A DNA stretch of 64,000 nucleotides. Source: Marinibacterium anthonyi. GTDB taxonomy: Bacteria > Pseudomonadota > Alphaproteobacteria > Rhodobacterales > Rhodobacteraceae. The notes under the pieces are model-generated. The model made no database searches. It was not told the DNA's origin and saw only the letters and a program-made list of their open reading frames with translations. The position numbers were made by a program, and so were the translations under genes. The stretch is taken from assembly GCA_003217735.2 (NCBI GenBank), contig CP031585.1, forward strand, positions 5,349,501-5,413,500, read 5' to 3'. This document shows positions 27,531 through 36,782 of this stretch, piece after piece. The number at the start of each line of letters is the position of its first letter. Position 1 is the first letter of the stretch.

Positions 27531-28979
27531 TCAGATCGGGTAATGCAAATCCCCGTCCTGCAGGGTGATCCAGCGCAGTTCGGTGAATTCGTTGACCCCC
27601 CAGGTGCCACCGAACCGTCCATAGCCCGAAGCCTTCACGCCGCCGAAGGGCATCTGCGCCTCGTCGTGCACGGTGGGGCCGTTGACGTGGCAGATGCCGC
27701 TTTCGATCCGTTTCGCCACGGCCAGCGCCGCCATCGTGTCGCGCCCGAAGACCGCCGCGGACAGGCCAAAGTCGCTTTCGTTGGCGATGCGCACCGCCTC
27801 GTCCACGGATCCCGCACGGATGATCGCGACCACCGGGCCAAAGCTTTCCTCGGAATAGATCCGCATGTCCGGCGTCACGTGATCCAGCGCCGCCGCGTTC
27901 AGGATCGTGCCTTCGCCTCCGCCCGCGATCAGTGTTGCGCCCTTTTCCAGCGCGTCGTTCGTCAGCATGCTGATGCGGTCCGCCGCCGCCGCGTTGACCA
28001 GCGATCCCAATGGCGCGTTGCCCTCGCGCGGGTCGCCCGCCGTCAGGCTTTCGACCTTCCTGGCGAAGGCCTCGACAAAGCGATCGCCGGCGTCGCCGAC
28101 GGTGATGATCCGTTCGGTCGACATGCAGATCTGGCCCTGGTTCATGTAGGCTCCGAACCCGGCCGCCGCGACCGCCGCGTCGATGTCGGCATCCTCCAGC
28201 ACGATCATCGGGGCCTTGCCGCCCAGCTCCAGCAGCGCGGGCTTCAGGTTGCGGCCCGCCAGCTCGCTGATCACCCGGCCGACCCGGGTCGATCCGGTGA
28301 AATTCACCCGCCGGATCGCGGGATGTTCGATCAGCGCCGCGACGATGTCCGGCGCTTCCTCGGGGTCGTTGGACACCGCGTTCAGCACCCCGTCGGGCAG
28401 GCCCGCCTCGGCCACCGCCTCGATGATCAGGGCGTGGACCCGGGGGCACAGTTCCGACGTCTTCATCACCACCGTGTTGCCACAGGCAAGCGGCGTCGCG
28501 ATGGCGCGTACGCCCAGGATCACCGGTGCGTTCCAGGGCGCCATGGCCAGCACCACGCCTGCCGGCTGGCGGATCGCCATCGCCGTCGATCCGGGTCGGT
28601 TCGAGGGGATGATCTCGCCCTTGATCTGGGTGGTCAGCGAGGCCGCTTCGACCAGCATGTCGGAGGCCAGCATGACGTTGAACCGCGCCCAGGCCTCGGT
28701 CGCGCCGATTTCTTCCTTCATCGCCGCAACGATGTCGTTACCGCGTTTGGCGAGGTTTTCGGCGGCGGCCAGCAGCCTGCGGCGGCGTTCGCCCGGCGTG
28801 GTCACGGACCAGGTGGCAAAGGCGCCGGCCGCCGCATCGACGGCCCTGGCCACATCCGCCAGCGAGGCGGCGGCGGCTTCGGTCACCACGTCACCGGTCA
28901 CCGGATTGGCCCGGGTAAAGCTGCGCCCGCCCTCGGCAGGGACATAGGCACCGTTGATATAAAGGTCGAGTTTGTGCAT
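27531..28979 (-). CDS. Aldehyde dehydrogenase (salicylaldehyde/vanillin dehydrogenase-like)
   Basis: 482-residue NAD(P)-dependent aldehyde dehydrogenase. The active-site set is complete: Asn150 in MAPWNAP, Glu251 in LELGGKAP and nucleophile Cys285 in NQGQICMSTER. The overall pattern resembles aromatic aldehyde dehydrogenases. It follows livF by 13 bases, so it is the distal gene of the liv transporter operon. That context suggests the imported compound yields an aldehyde. The exact substrate is unknown. Confidence 0.9.
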   Translation of the reverse strand: MHKLDLYINGAYVPAEGGRSFTRANPVTGDVVTEAAAASLADVARAVDAAAGAFATWSVTTPGERRRRLLAAAENLAKRGNDIVAAMKEEIGATEAWARFNVMLASDMLVEAASLTTQIKGEIIPSNRPGSTAMAIRQPAGVVLAMAPWNAPVILGVRAIATPLACGNTVVMKTSELCPRVHALIIEAVAEAGLPDGVLNAVSNDPEEAPDIVAALIEHPAIRRVNFTGSTRVGRVISELAGRNLKPALLELGGKAPMIVLEDADIDAAVAAAGFGAYMNQGQICMSTERIITVGDAGDRFVEAFARKVESLTAGDPREGNAPLGSLVNAAAADRISMLTNDALEKGATLIAGGGEGTILNAAALDHVTPDMRIYSEESFGPVVAIIRAGSVDEAVRIANESDFGLSAAVFGRDTMAALAVAKRIESGICHVNGPTVHDEAQMPFGGVKASGYGRFGGTWGVNEFTELRWITLQDGDLHYPI

Positions 28980-28992
28980 CCGGGGCTCCTGT

Positions 28993-29715
28993 TTACCTTG
29001 TCTCCGCGAGCGATCCGCCCAGGAAGGCGCGGATCACGGCAGGATCGGATCTGATCTGGTCGGCCGGCCCGGATCCCGAGATCCGGCCGACTTCCACGAG
29101 GTAGGCATAATCGGCGAGGTCGAGGGTCGCACGCGCGTTCTGCTCAACCATGAGGATGGTCAGCCCGGTGGCGCGGATGCCCGACAGCGCGGCAAAGACT
29201 TCCTTTACCACGATGGGCGCCAGGCCCAGCGAAGGTTCGTCCAGCAGCAGCAGATCCGGGTTCGACATCAGCGCGCGGCCGATGGCCACCATCTGCTGTT
29301 CACCCCCCGACATGGTGCCGGCGATCTGGCCGCGCCGTTGGGCCAGCTTTGGGAACAGGGCAAAGATTTCCCACAGGCGCGTTTCCTCGGTGTCGCGCGC
29401 GCGGGCGGGGATGGCGCCCAGGCGCAGGTTTTCCTCGACCGTGAAGCCGGGAAAGATGCCGCGGCCTTCGGGCACAAGGGCGATGCCTTCCTCGACCAGC
29501 TGATGCGGCGGCAGGGTCAGAAGCGACCGGCCGCGATAGCGGATGTCGCCGGACGCCGGTTTCACCCGGCCCCCGATGGCGCCCAGAAGCGAGGATTTGC
29601 CCGCCCCGTTGGCGCCCAGGATGGCGACCATCCGGCCCTTTTCGACGGTCAGCGACGCGCGGTCGAGCGCAACGTGTTTGCCGTAGGTGACGGTCAGGTC
29701 GCGAACCTCAAGCAT
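28993..29715 (-). CDS. livF: Branched-chain-type ABC transporter ATP-binding protein (LivF-like)
   Basis: 240 residues. Walker A GANGAGKSS, signature MSGGEQQMVAIGRAL, Walker B LLLLDEPSLGLAP and the H-loop region MVEQNA are present. One of the two ATPases of a HAAT-family importer. The true ATG overlaps the end of livG by 8 bases; the longer open frame upstream runs inside livG and is not used. The substrate may be an aromatic acid or amide rather than leucine, judged from the ALDH partner. Confidence 0.93.
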   Translation of the reverse strand: MLEVRDLTVTYGKHVALDRASLTVEKGRMVAILGANGAGKSSLLGAIGGRVKPASGDIRYRGRSLLTLPPHQLVEEGIALVPEGRGIFPGFTVEENLRLGAIPARARDTEETRLWEIFALFPKLAQRRGQIAGTMSGGEQQMVAIGRALMSNPDLLLLDEPSLGLAPIVVKEVFAALSGIRATGLTILMVEQNARATLDLADYAYLVEVGRISGSGPADQIRSDPAVIRAFLGGSLAETR

Positions 29716-30436
29716 CGGCTTCCTCCCCCAGGTAGGCGGCGATGACCCTGGGATCCGACAGCGCCGCATCGGTCGCCTCGTCGGCGATAAGCTTGCCCGA
29801 ATTCATGACGACAACCCGGGGACACAGGGCGCGGACGGCGTCGATGATATGTTCCACCATCAGGATGGTCAGGCCGCTGTCGTGCAGCTTTTGGATCAGC
29901 GCGACACCTTCGGCCAGCTCGGTCGGGTTGAGCCCCGCAAGCCATTCGTCCAGCAACAGAACCTGTGGTTCGGCCGCCAAGGCGCGGGCCAGTTCCAGGC
30001 GTTTCTGGTCGATATAGGTGAGGTCCCCGGCATTGGCGCTGGCCCGGTGCGACAGGCCGACCATTTCCAGCGCCTCGCCCGCGACCTTGTCGGCGGCGTC
30101 CCCCCAATGGACATGGCGGCCGAAGACGGCTGTGATCATCACGTTCTCGGTCAGGCTCAGCGACGGCAGGATGCGCACCAGCTGGAAGGTCCGCGCGACA
30201 CCGGCGCGGGCAATGCGGTCGGCGCGCAGGCCGGTCAGGGTCTGCCCGTCCAGCCGGATCGCGCCCGAGGTCGCGGGCAGGGCGCCCGAAACCAGGTTGA
30301 TCAGCGTCGTCTTGCCCGACCCGTTCGGCCCCAGAAGGCCCACGATTTCGCCACGGTTCAGAGCAAACGACACGTCGTCCACCGCGCGCAGGCCGCCGAA
30401 TTGCTTCACGGCATGGTCGATCTGAAGGAAGCTCAT
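29708..30436 (-). CDS. livG: Branched-chain-type ABC transporter ATP-binding protein (LivG-like)
   Basis: 242 residues. Walker A GPNGSGKTTL and Walker B VLLLDEWLAGLNPTE are intact, with the H-loop MVEHI. The usual LSGGQ signature is not obvious: the segment before Walker B reads AGDLTYIDQKRLELARAL, a common LivG variation. The ATG overlaps the livM stop (ATGA). Second ATPase of the importer. Confidence 0.92.
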   Translation of the reverse strand: MSFLQIDHAVKQFGGLRAVDDVSFALNRGEIVGLLGPNGSGKTTLINLVSGALPATSGAIRLDGQTLTGLRADRIARAGVARTFQLVRILPSLSLTENVMITAVFGRHVHWGDAADKVAGEALEMVGLSHRASANAGDLTYIDQKRLELARALAAEPQVLLLDEWLAGLNPTELAEGVALIQKLHDSGLTILMVEHIIDAVRALCPRVVVMNSGKLIADEATDAALSDPRVIAAYLGEEADA

Positions 30437-31347
30437 GCGCGGGCCTCCCTGCGGCGGGTGAACAGCCGTTCGCCTTCGGCCAGCAATCCGTTCGGCACCA
30501 GGAAGACGACGCCGATGAACAGAAGCCCCATGAAGATCGGGTAGGTGTCGGGGAAATGCGACGACAGCCATTCGAAGATCAGGAACAGCGGCACCGCGCC
30601 CAGGGCCGGCCCCCAAAGCCGGTTCGCCCCGCCCAGAAGCGCCATGATCACCGTCAGGAAGCTGACCGTCGGGTTGAAGACGATCGACGGTTCCACATAG
30701 ACGTACCGCGGCGAGGTGATCGCCCCGGCCAGCGTCAGGATGACCGAGGACAGGACAAAGGCCACCAGCTTGACCCGGGCCAGGTTGATGCCGGAATGGG
30801 CGGCGACGGTTTCGTCATCGCCGATCACGCGCAGGGCCATGCCCAGGCGCGACCGGTGGATCCACGCGGTCAGCGCGATGGTCACCGCGCCCAACGCCAG
30901 CATCTGCCAGTAGATCTGTGCCGTGGTGACATCAAGGAAGATGTAGCGGCCCAGCGTGCCGGTGACGTTGACCTCGTACCAGGTGATCAGCTGGCGGACC
31001 AGTTCGGCCAGGCCGAAGCTGAAGATCACGAAATAGACGCCGCGCAGCCGCAGGGTCGACAGGCCCACGACCAGCGCCATCGCCGCGCCGATCAGGGCGG
31101 CGGTTGCCAGGACCAGCGGATAGGGCAGCACCTCGTTCAGGACGGCGACGGTATATGCGCCGGTGCCGTAAAAGGCGACGGTGGCCAGCGAAATGTACCG
31201 CGTCTGGCCGGAAAACAGCGCCCAGGCCGAGGCGAGCGTGACATAGGTGACGACGCCGATCAGCAGGCCAAGGCCGTAATCCGAGGTCATCATCGGCAGG
31301 ACGGCCAGCAGCAGGAGGCCGATCAGGGGAAGGGCAACACGGATCAT
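30433..31347 (-). CDS. livM: Branched-chain-type ABC transporter permease (LivM-like)
   Basis: 304-residue integral membrane protein with 8-10 hydrophobic helices and the family segment VYFVIFSFGLAELVR, plus the cytoplasmic-loop motif MALRVIGDDETVAAHSGI. The start ATG overlaps the livH stop (ATGA). Partner of LivH in the transmembrane channel. Confidence 0.93.
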   Translation of the reverse strand: MIRVALPLIGLLLLAVLPMMTSDYGLGLLIGVVTYVTLASAWALFSGQTRYISLATVAFYGTGAYTVAVLNEVLPYPLVLATAALIGAAMALVVGLSTLRLRGVYFVIFSFGLAELVRQLITWYEVNVTGTLGRYIFLDVTTAQIYWQMLALGAVTIALTAWIHRSRLGMALRVIGDDETVAAHSGINLARVKLVAFVLSSVILTLAGAITSPRYVYVEPSIVFNPTVSFLTVIMALLGGANRLWGPALGAVPLFLIFEWLSSHFPDTYPIFMGLLFIGVVFLVPNGLLAEGERLFTRRREARA

Positions 31348-32213
31348 GAACGCGCTCCGAACAGGCCCTGGGGACGCCACAGAAGCACCAGAAGGAAGAT
31401 GGCGAAGGTGGCGGCAAGTGTCAGGCCCGGGTCGATGGCGGTGGCCACGAAGGTTTCGATCAGGCCCAGGGCGAACCCGGCGGCCAAGGCGCCGGGCACG
31501 TTGCCGACGCCACCCATGATGACGATGACCAGCGCCTTCATGGTAAAGACGACACCGCCGGTGGCGGAAAACGTCTGGTACATGGAGATCGACGCGCCCG
31601 CGACAGCGGCCAGCGCGGTGCCCAGGGCAAAGCCCTGCCGGGCGACCCGGTTGGTATCGATCCCGACCAGCGGCGCCGATCCGGGGGTCAAGGCGACGGC
31701 GCGCATGATCAGGCCCCAGCGGGTCTTTTTCAGCGCGACGACCAATGCGCCGCCCACGACGACACAGATGCCGAAGGCGATCAGCCGGTTCAGCGCGACC
31801 GACACGCCAAACACGTTCACCCCCCGGTCGAGGTAGGAGATCGAGGTGAAGTTCGCTCCGAACAGCAGAAGCAGCACGCCCTGGATCAGGAACAGCAGCC
31901 CGAAAGTGGCGAGGATGCTGTCGATCTCCAGCCGCCCCGACGCGCCCGATCGGGCCACCAGCGGGCGCATCATCACCTGGTACAGAACCCAGCCCAGCCC
32001 GTATCCGGCCACCGCGATGGCGGGCAGGGACAGCAGCGGGGACAGGCCAACCCCCTGGAATAACGCGACAACCAGGAAGGCGGCCAGCAGGGTCAATTCT
32101 CCGTACGCCAGGTTCATGATCCGGGCGATGCCGTATTGCAGCGTCAGCCCCAGCGCCAGCAGCGCATAGGTACCGCCCAGCACGAGGCCAAGGATGAGCG
32201 TCGTCGTCAGCAT
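31344..32213 (-). CDS. livH: Branched-chain-type ABC transporter permease (LivH-like)
   Basis: 289-residue multispanning permease. The N-terminal LGGTYALLALGLTLQYGIARI and MNLAYGEL blocks are classic LivH, and the cytoplasmic-loop segment MRAVALTPGSAPLVGIDTNR is present. It lies about 50 bases after the binding-protein gene and overlaps livM. Confidence 0.93.
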   Translation of the reverse strand: MLTTTLILGLVLGGTYALLALGLTLQYGIARIMNLAYGELTLLAAFLVVALFQGVGLSPLLSLPAIAVAGYGLGWVLYQVMMRPLVARSGASGRLEIDSILATFGLLFLIQGVLLLLFGANFTSISYLDRGVNVFGVSVALNRLIAFGICVVVGGALVVALKKTRWGLIMRAVALTPGSAPLVGIDTNRVARQGFALGTALAAVAGASISMYQTFSATGGVVFTMKALVIVIMGGVGNVPGALAAGFALGLIETFVATAIDPGLTLAATFAIFLLVLLWRPQGLFGARS

Positions 32214-32263
32214 GTCGAAACCTTGTCAGGGGCAGCCCGCGCCGTGGGGCGCGGGCCGACAGA

Positions 32264-33478
32264 TTACCATTCGGGCTTGGGGATGACGGGGGCCGACGCG
32301 CCCGCCTTGTCCGACGGATTCACCGCGCGGAAGGAACCGCCCTGCCATTGCCCGACCCACCACAGGTCGCGCAGCTGGTTGTCCTCCAGCGTCACGTCGC
32401 CGACGACGGTCTGGAAGGTGCCCGTGGACAGCGCGTTGGCCAGTGCTTCGTGGTTCAGGCCGGCCCGTTCCACCGCCTGCGCCAGCATTTCCAGCGAGGC
32501 ATAGGTGATGGCCGAGGCCCAGCTGTCCGGCGGGGTGCCGACGAATTCCGTGTGGCGGGCGAAATAGTCCTGGATCGCGGGGCTGTCGGCATCGACGCCG
32601 CCGATGGCCATGACGCCTTCGGCCTTGCCGTCGGCCACGCCCGGATAGATCGGGAAGGCGCCCCCGACCGAGATGTAGAAGACCTTGGGGTTGTAGTTCA
32701 TCGACTGCGCCGTCTTGGTCATCCCGAAGGATCCCGGCGGGTAGGAAAACGCCACGAAACTGTCGGCGCCCGATCCCTGCGCCTCGCTCATGATCGCGGC
32801 GAAATCCGACGTGCCAAGGGGGTATGTCTTGTCATAGACCAGCTCGAAGCCCGCGTCTTCGAAGGCGGGTCGCGCGCTCTTGATCAGGTCGATGCCGAAG
32901 CCGTCGGCGACCGAAACGACCGCGACCTTGTCGTTGATCGTGCCGGCGTCGCGGGCCTTGGCCAGCACTTCCACCAGCCCGTTCGCGTAATCATGCCCGC
33001 CGCCCAGCAACCAGAAGCTGCGGTCCCAGCGCTTGGCGAATTCAGGCGCCTTGTCGGTCACCGCCGTGACGGCCAGCTGCGGATAACCGAATTTCGCCAT
33101 CAGCGGCGCGATGGCCAGGTTCGAACCGGTCCCCCAGGGCGGCAGGATCAGGTCGACCTTGTCCTGCGACGCCAGCCGTTCGATCGACCGCACCAGGTCC
33201 TCGTTCGAGGACCGGTTGTCGTATTCCACGACCTCGATCATCTTCTGCGATCCGTCCGGCATCTTCAGCCCGCCGGCCTTGTTCACCGTGTCGACCCACA
33301 ATTCGTAATTCGGGATCGTCGTGATCCCCGCGCCGGTCGCGTTCGGGCCGGTCCGCGCGACGGCATAGCCGATCGTCACCTTGTCCTGGGCGGCGGCCGC
33401 CCCGGCCTGAAGCCCCAGCACCATGGCGGCACCAGCCGAGAAAGCGCGCAAGGCTGCGCGCCGCGAAAATCCTGACAT
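32264..33478 (-). CDS. ABC transporter substrate-binding protein (LivK/amide-binding type)
   Basis: 404 residues. The N-terminus MSGFSRRAALRAF with a hydrophobic stretch ending AAAAQ resembles a Tat signal (SRRxxL). The mature part begins VTIGYAVARTGPNATGAG, typical of family 6 periplasmic binding proteins for branched-chain amino acids, amides or aromatics. First gene of the liv-ALDH operon, divergent from an AraC-type regulator. Ligand unknown. Confidence 0.92.
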   Translation of the reverse strand: MSGFSRRAALRAFSAGAAMVLGLQAGAAAAQDKVTIGYAVARTGPNATGAGITTIPNYELWVDTVNKAGGLKMPDGSQKMIEVVEYDNRSSNEDLVRSIERLASQDKVDLILPPWGTGSNLAIAPLMAKFGYPQLAVTAVTDKAPEFAKRWDRSFWLLGGGHDYANGLVEVLAKARDAGTINDKVAVVSVADGFGIDLIKSARPAFEDAGFELVYDKTYPLGTSDFAAIMSEAQGSGADSFVAFSYPPGSFGMTKTAQSMNYNPKVFYISVGGAFPIYPGVADGKAEGVMAIGGVDADSPAIQDYFARHTEFVGTPPDSWASAITYASLEMLAQAVERAGLNHEALANALSTGTFQTVVGDVTLEDNQLRDLWWVGQWQGGSFRAVNPSDKAGASAPVIPKPEW

Positions 33479-33673
33479 GTCGTCCTCCCTTGCGGCCCTC
33501 CTCTGGCCGCGTGTTGTCGCCCCGATGGCCGGTCGTGCGCCGGTCGCCGAAGCTGTGGGCCAAGGTAAACGCGGTTGCGCGGGGTTATAAATGCACTCAC
33601 GGGGCGAATTCTTGTACGCGCGCTTGAGTTTCCCGTGGTTGCGCGCGGTCTGCCCGTGTAGTCTGCCCGTGTC
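33479..33673. promoter_or_regulatory. Divergent promoter region of the liv operon and the AraC regulator
   Basis: A 195-base gap between divergent genes. A purine-rich AGGGAGGACGAC (minus strand) serves as ribosome-binding site for the binding protein. I see no clear operator repeat. Confidence 0.45.
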
Positions 33674-34543
33674 ATGCCGATCACCTACCGCAGCGCCCGC
33701 ATCCGCCGTCCGACGCCCGGGCTGCACCGTATCCGCAGCCCGCTGTCGCGGATCGCCTATCAACTGCCGACGGGCGCGGCGCAGCTTCTGTGGCTGGAAT
33801 ACGGGACGGTGCGGCTGCGGTCCGGGACCGATCCAGGGGGTGAAGGGAACGGGCCGCGCCTGTTCTGGTGGGCGGATGGAGCCGGGCGCGAGATGGTGGC
33901 CGAGGCGGGCGCGCGGGGCACCTTGCTGTCGATCCCCGAGGTCGCGCTGACGCAGGCCTTGCCGACCTCGCCGATCAGCGACCAGATGCAGCGCACCTTG
34001 TCGCAGGACCTGGACCTGGCGGCGGACTCCGCGGGCCCGGTGGCGCGGCTGCTTGAGGCTTTCGCGCGGGAACGCCAAAGCGACGAACCGGGCGCGGATA
34101 TCGCCACGTCGCACTACCTGACGCTGTTGCTGCTGCAGCTTTGGCGGCTGGCGCGCAAGGACCTGGTGAACCTGGGCGGCGCGCCGCAGGGGCTGTCGGA
34201 ACGGTTCATCCTGCTGGCGGCCCAGCATGCCCGCGATCACCGGCCGGTGGAACGCTATGCCGCCGATCTGAAGGTCAGCCGCGATCGGCTTGGGTCGGCC
34301 GTGAAGCGCGCCACGGGGCTGTCACCGCGCGATTACCTGCACCGGCTGCTGCTGCGCGACGCGATGGAATTGCTGGCCGACACCGGCATGCCGGTGTCGC
34401 AGATCGCCTTTCGGCTGGGCTTTGTCGATCCGGCCTATTTCACCCGGTTCTTCAAGCGCGGCACCGGCCAGAACCCCGGCGCATTCCGCAATTCCGCCCG
34501 CCGCAAGGACCAGTCGCCGCAATCCTTCGCGGCCTGGCCCTAA
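33674..34543 (+). CDS. AraC-family transcriptional regulator
   Basis: 289 residues. The C-terminal AraC/XylS double helix-turn-helix is clear: VERYAADLKVSRDRLGSAVK and PVSQIAFRLGFVDPAYFTRF, then FKRGTGQNPGAFR. The N-terminal half is a probable cupin-like ligand-sensing domain. Its location divergent from the liv-ALDH operon makes it the likely activator of that operon. It converges on the nitrilase gene. Confidence 0.92.
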   Translation: MPITYRSARIRRPTPGLHRIRSPLSRIAYQLPTGAAQLLWLEYGTVRLRSGTDPGGEGNGPRLFWWADGAGREMVAEAGARGTLLSIPEVALTQALPTSPISDQMQRTLSQDLDLAADSAGPVARLLEAFARERQSDEPGADIATSHYLTLLLLQLWRLARKDLVNLGGAPQGLSERFILLAAQHARDHRPVERYAADLKVSRDRLGSAVKRATGLSPRDYLHRLLLRDAMELLADTGMPVSQIAFRLGFVDPAYFTRFFKRGTGQNPGAFRNSARRKDQSPQSFAAWP

Positions 34544-35307
34544 ATATCGCGCCGGTCCCGCGCCTGGGTGCTGAGAAACGCGGGATCCAGCATGTCGAGC
34601 GGCGCCAGATCGGCCACCAGCAGCGTTTCGCCGGTGCCCGCGCGGGCGATGGGCTTGCCGTCCGGGCCGGCGATGATGGAACAGCCGCCAAAGACCAGCC
34701 CGGCTTCGGCCCCCTGGAAATTGGCATAGACCACGGTGATCGCGTTTTCATAGGCGCGGGCGGGGACCAGCGTGTGGTTCACCACGTCGAACCCGGCGGG
34801 ATTGGCGGTGGGGACCAGCAACAGCTTGACGCCCTGCGCCGCCAGGGCGCTGACATGATGGGCGAATTCCACGTCGTAGCAGATCAGCAGGGCGGCCTTG
34901 ATCCCATCGTAGTCAAAGACCGCATAGGCATTGCCCGGCTGAAAGACGCGGTTTTCCATCGGTCCGAACAGCTGGATCTTGCGGTAATGGGCAACCTTCC
35001 GCCCCGTCGCGTCGAAGCAACTGGCGGAATTGTAGATGGCATCGCCATCCCGTTCCGCCCAGCCGATGGCCAGACCACAGCCCGCGTCCCGGCAAAGCCC
35101 GGCCAGACGTTTTTCCCATGCCCCGCCCTGTTCCTGCGCCAGACCGGCATGCAGATCGGGGCGGTTGTAACCGGGCAGGTACAGCTCCGGCAGAACGGCC
35201 AGGTTTGCGCCCGCTTGCGCCGCCGCAGCCAGGGCGCGTTCGATGCGGGCAAAGGCGCGCTCGATATCCCCGTCGGTGGTGGGGCTTTGGTAAAGGGCGA
35301 TCTTCAT
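34540..35307 (-). CDS. Carbon-nitrogen hydrolase (nitrilase superfamily)
   Basis: 255 residues with the full catalytic triad: Glu41 in LPELYLPG, Lys110 in YRKIQLFG and Cys143 in LICYDVEF. It hydrolyses a C-N bond in an amide, carbamoyl compound or nitrile. It starts nine bases after the FMO gene and so is its operon partner; the oxidase may supply or prepare the substrate. The final codons overlap the AraC gene end. Confidence 0.92.
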   Translation of the reverse strand: MKIALYQSPTTDGDIERAFARIERALAAAAQAGANLAVLPELYLPGYNRPDLHAGLAQEQGGAWEKRLAGLCRDAGCGLAIGWAERDGDAIYNSASCFDATGRKVAHYRKIQLFGPMENRVFQPGNAYAVFDYDGIKAALLICYDVEFAHHVSALAAQGVKLLLVPTANPAGFDVVNHTLVPARAYENAITVVYANFQGAEAGLVFGGCSIIAGPDGKPIARAGTGETLLVADLAPLDMLDPAFLSTQARDRRDI

Positions 35308-35316
35308 GGGCGGGTC

Positions 35317-36582
35317 TCAGGCTGTTTCGGTGACGGGCAGGGCCTGCCCGTGATAGTCCATGTAAGCGCGTTGGATGGCAATCTGGTCGGCGATGAACCT
35401 GGCGTCGTGCCACGCCCCCCAGATGAAGGCCGATCCCCGCCGGGTCTGCCACGGCAGGCCCAGGAAATAGACCCCCGGTTCGCGAGACACGCCGCGCGCG
35501 TGCAGCGGGCGGCCCTTGTCGTCGAACGTGTCGACCTGAAGCCAGCTGTAATCGACCCCATAGCCTGTCGCCCACAGGATCGTGGTCACCCCGGCCTTGG
35601 CCAGGTCCAGATCCAGCAGCGGCGCGGTCACGCAATCGGGGTCCTTGGGCAATTGGCGGGCGGTCGGTTCCTCGGGCAGGTCGATGCCGTTTCGGGCGAC
35701 ATAGGCGTCGGCCTCGTCCATCAGGGAAAAGCAGTTGGCGTCACCGGCCAGCAGGTTGTCGGCCAGGTCGGGCGCGAACCGGATCCTGCCGTTTTCATAG
35801 CCCGCCGTCATCCCGACCAGGGTCATCCCCTGATGCGCAAGTGACCGGAATTCAACGGTTTTCCCGCCTCCCGCGCCGCTGACGGCGATGGTGACATGTT
35901 CGGTGCCCAGCCCCGGCGTATCGGCGTTCCACTTGCCCAGGACCCCCAGCCACCAGACGAAATCGCGGCCGCGATAGCTGCGCGGCGGGCGGTGATGCGG
36001 ACCCACCGACAGGTAGACCTTGCGGCCCGCCTTCATCAGTTCCTCGGCGATCTGCACGCCGGACGACCCGGCACCCACCACCAGAACCGCGCCTTCGGGC
36101 AACTGGCCGGGGTTGCGATAGCTGTTGGAATGCATCTGCATCACCGGCGCCGTATCGGGCACCATCGGCGGGATGATCGGGCGCTGGAACGGGCCGGTCG
36201 CGGCGACGACGTTCTGCGACTCGATCACGCCGTCGGATGTTTCCACGCGAAAGCCCTGCTGCCCGCCCAGCTTGGTGACCCGCGTCACCTCGACCCCGGT
36301 GCGGACCGGCGCGCCGATCTTTTCGGCATAGGCGACGAAGTAGTCGGCCACGCTTTCCTTGTCGGGAAAGGCATCGGGGCCGCAGGGAAATTCCATCCCC
36401 GGGAAACGGTCGTGCCAGGCCGGGCCGTTGGCGACCAGGGAATCCCACCGTTCCGACCGCCAGCGTTCGGCGATCCGGTGACGCTCCAGCACGATATGGG
36501 GGATGCCTTGCCTGGTCAGGTGCTCGCTCATGGCGATACCGGCCTGCCCGCCGCCGACGACTACCGTATCTGTCCGATCCAT
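35317..36582 (-). CDS. Flavin-dependent monooxygenase (FMO/CzcO-like)
   Basis: 421 residues with two Rossmann motifs: FAD site VVGGGQAGIAMS (residues about 8-19) and NADPH site VLVVGAGSSGVQIAEEL (about 170-186), plus C-terminal WATGYG. It resembles N- or S-oxygenating flavin monooxygenases. The start is the ATG just before VVVGGGQ. The promoter region is shared divergently with ridA and holds a LysR-type box. Co-transcribed with the nitrilase gene. Confidence 0.9.
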   Translation of the reverse strand: MDRTDTVVVGGGQAGIAMSEHLTRQGIPHIVLERHRIAERWRSERWDSLVANGPAWHDRFPGMEFPCGPDAFPDKESVADYFVAYAEKIGAPVRTGVEVTRVTKLGGQQGFRVETSDGVIESQNVVAATGPFQRPIIPPMVPDTAPVMQMHSNSYRNPGQLPEGAVLVVGAGSSGVQIAEELMKAGRKVYLSVGPHHRPPRSYRGRDFVWWLGVLGKWNADTPGLGTEHVTIAVSGAGGGKTVEFRSLAHQGMTLVGMTAGYENGRIRFAPDLADNLLAGDANCFSLMDEADAYVARNGIDLPEEPTARQLPKDPDCVTAPLLDLDLAKAGVTTILWATGYGVDYSWLQVDTFDDKGRPLHARGVSREPGVYFLGLPWQTRRGSAFIWGAWHDARFIADQIAIQRAYMDYHGQALPVTETA

Positions 36583-36673
36583 ACTGGGTTCCTCTGAAAC
36601 TCTTCGCCACACGGTAGTTTACGGGACCGCTTCGCCGAAACATGGAATAGGTGAAGCTTTGCTTGGGATCAGG

Positions 36674-36698
36674 CTAAGATGCCTTAGTGCCTGCCTAA
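36674..36698. promoter_or_regulatory. LysR-type operator upstream of ridA (and divergent FMO gene)
   Basis: TTAG-N7-CTAA with spacer TGCCTGC at 36684-36698, containing a T-N11-A core. A second inverted pair, CTAAG-N4-CTTAG (36674-36687), overlaps it. The same core recurs at 38882-38896. Confidence 0.6.
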
Positions 36699-36782
36699 TC
36701 CGTGGTGAGGCACTGCTTTCTTCCGCTGCGGCCCGCGACAGGCGATGCTGCCGGCGGCCCCGTCCGACTTCAGGAGACAAAC

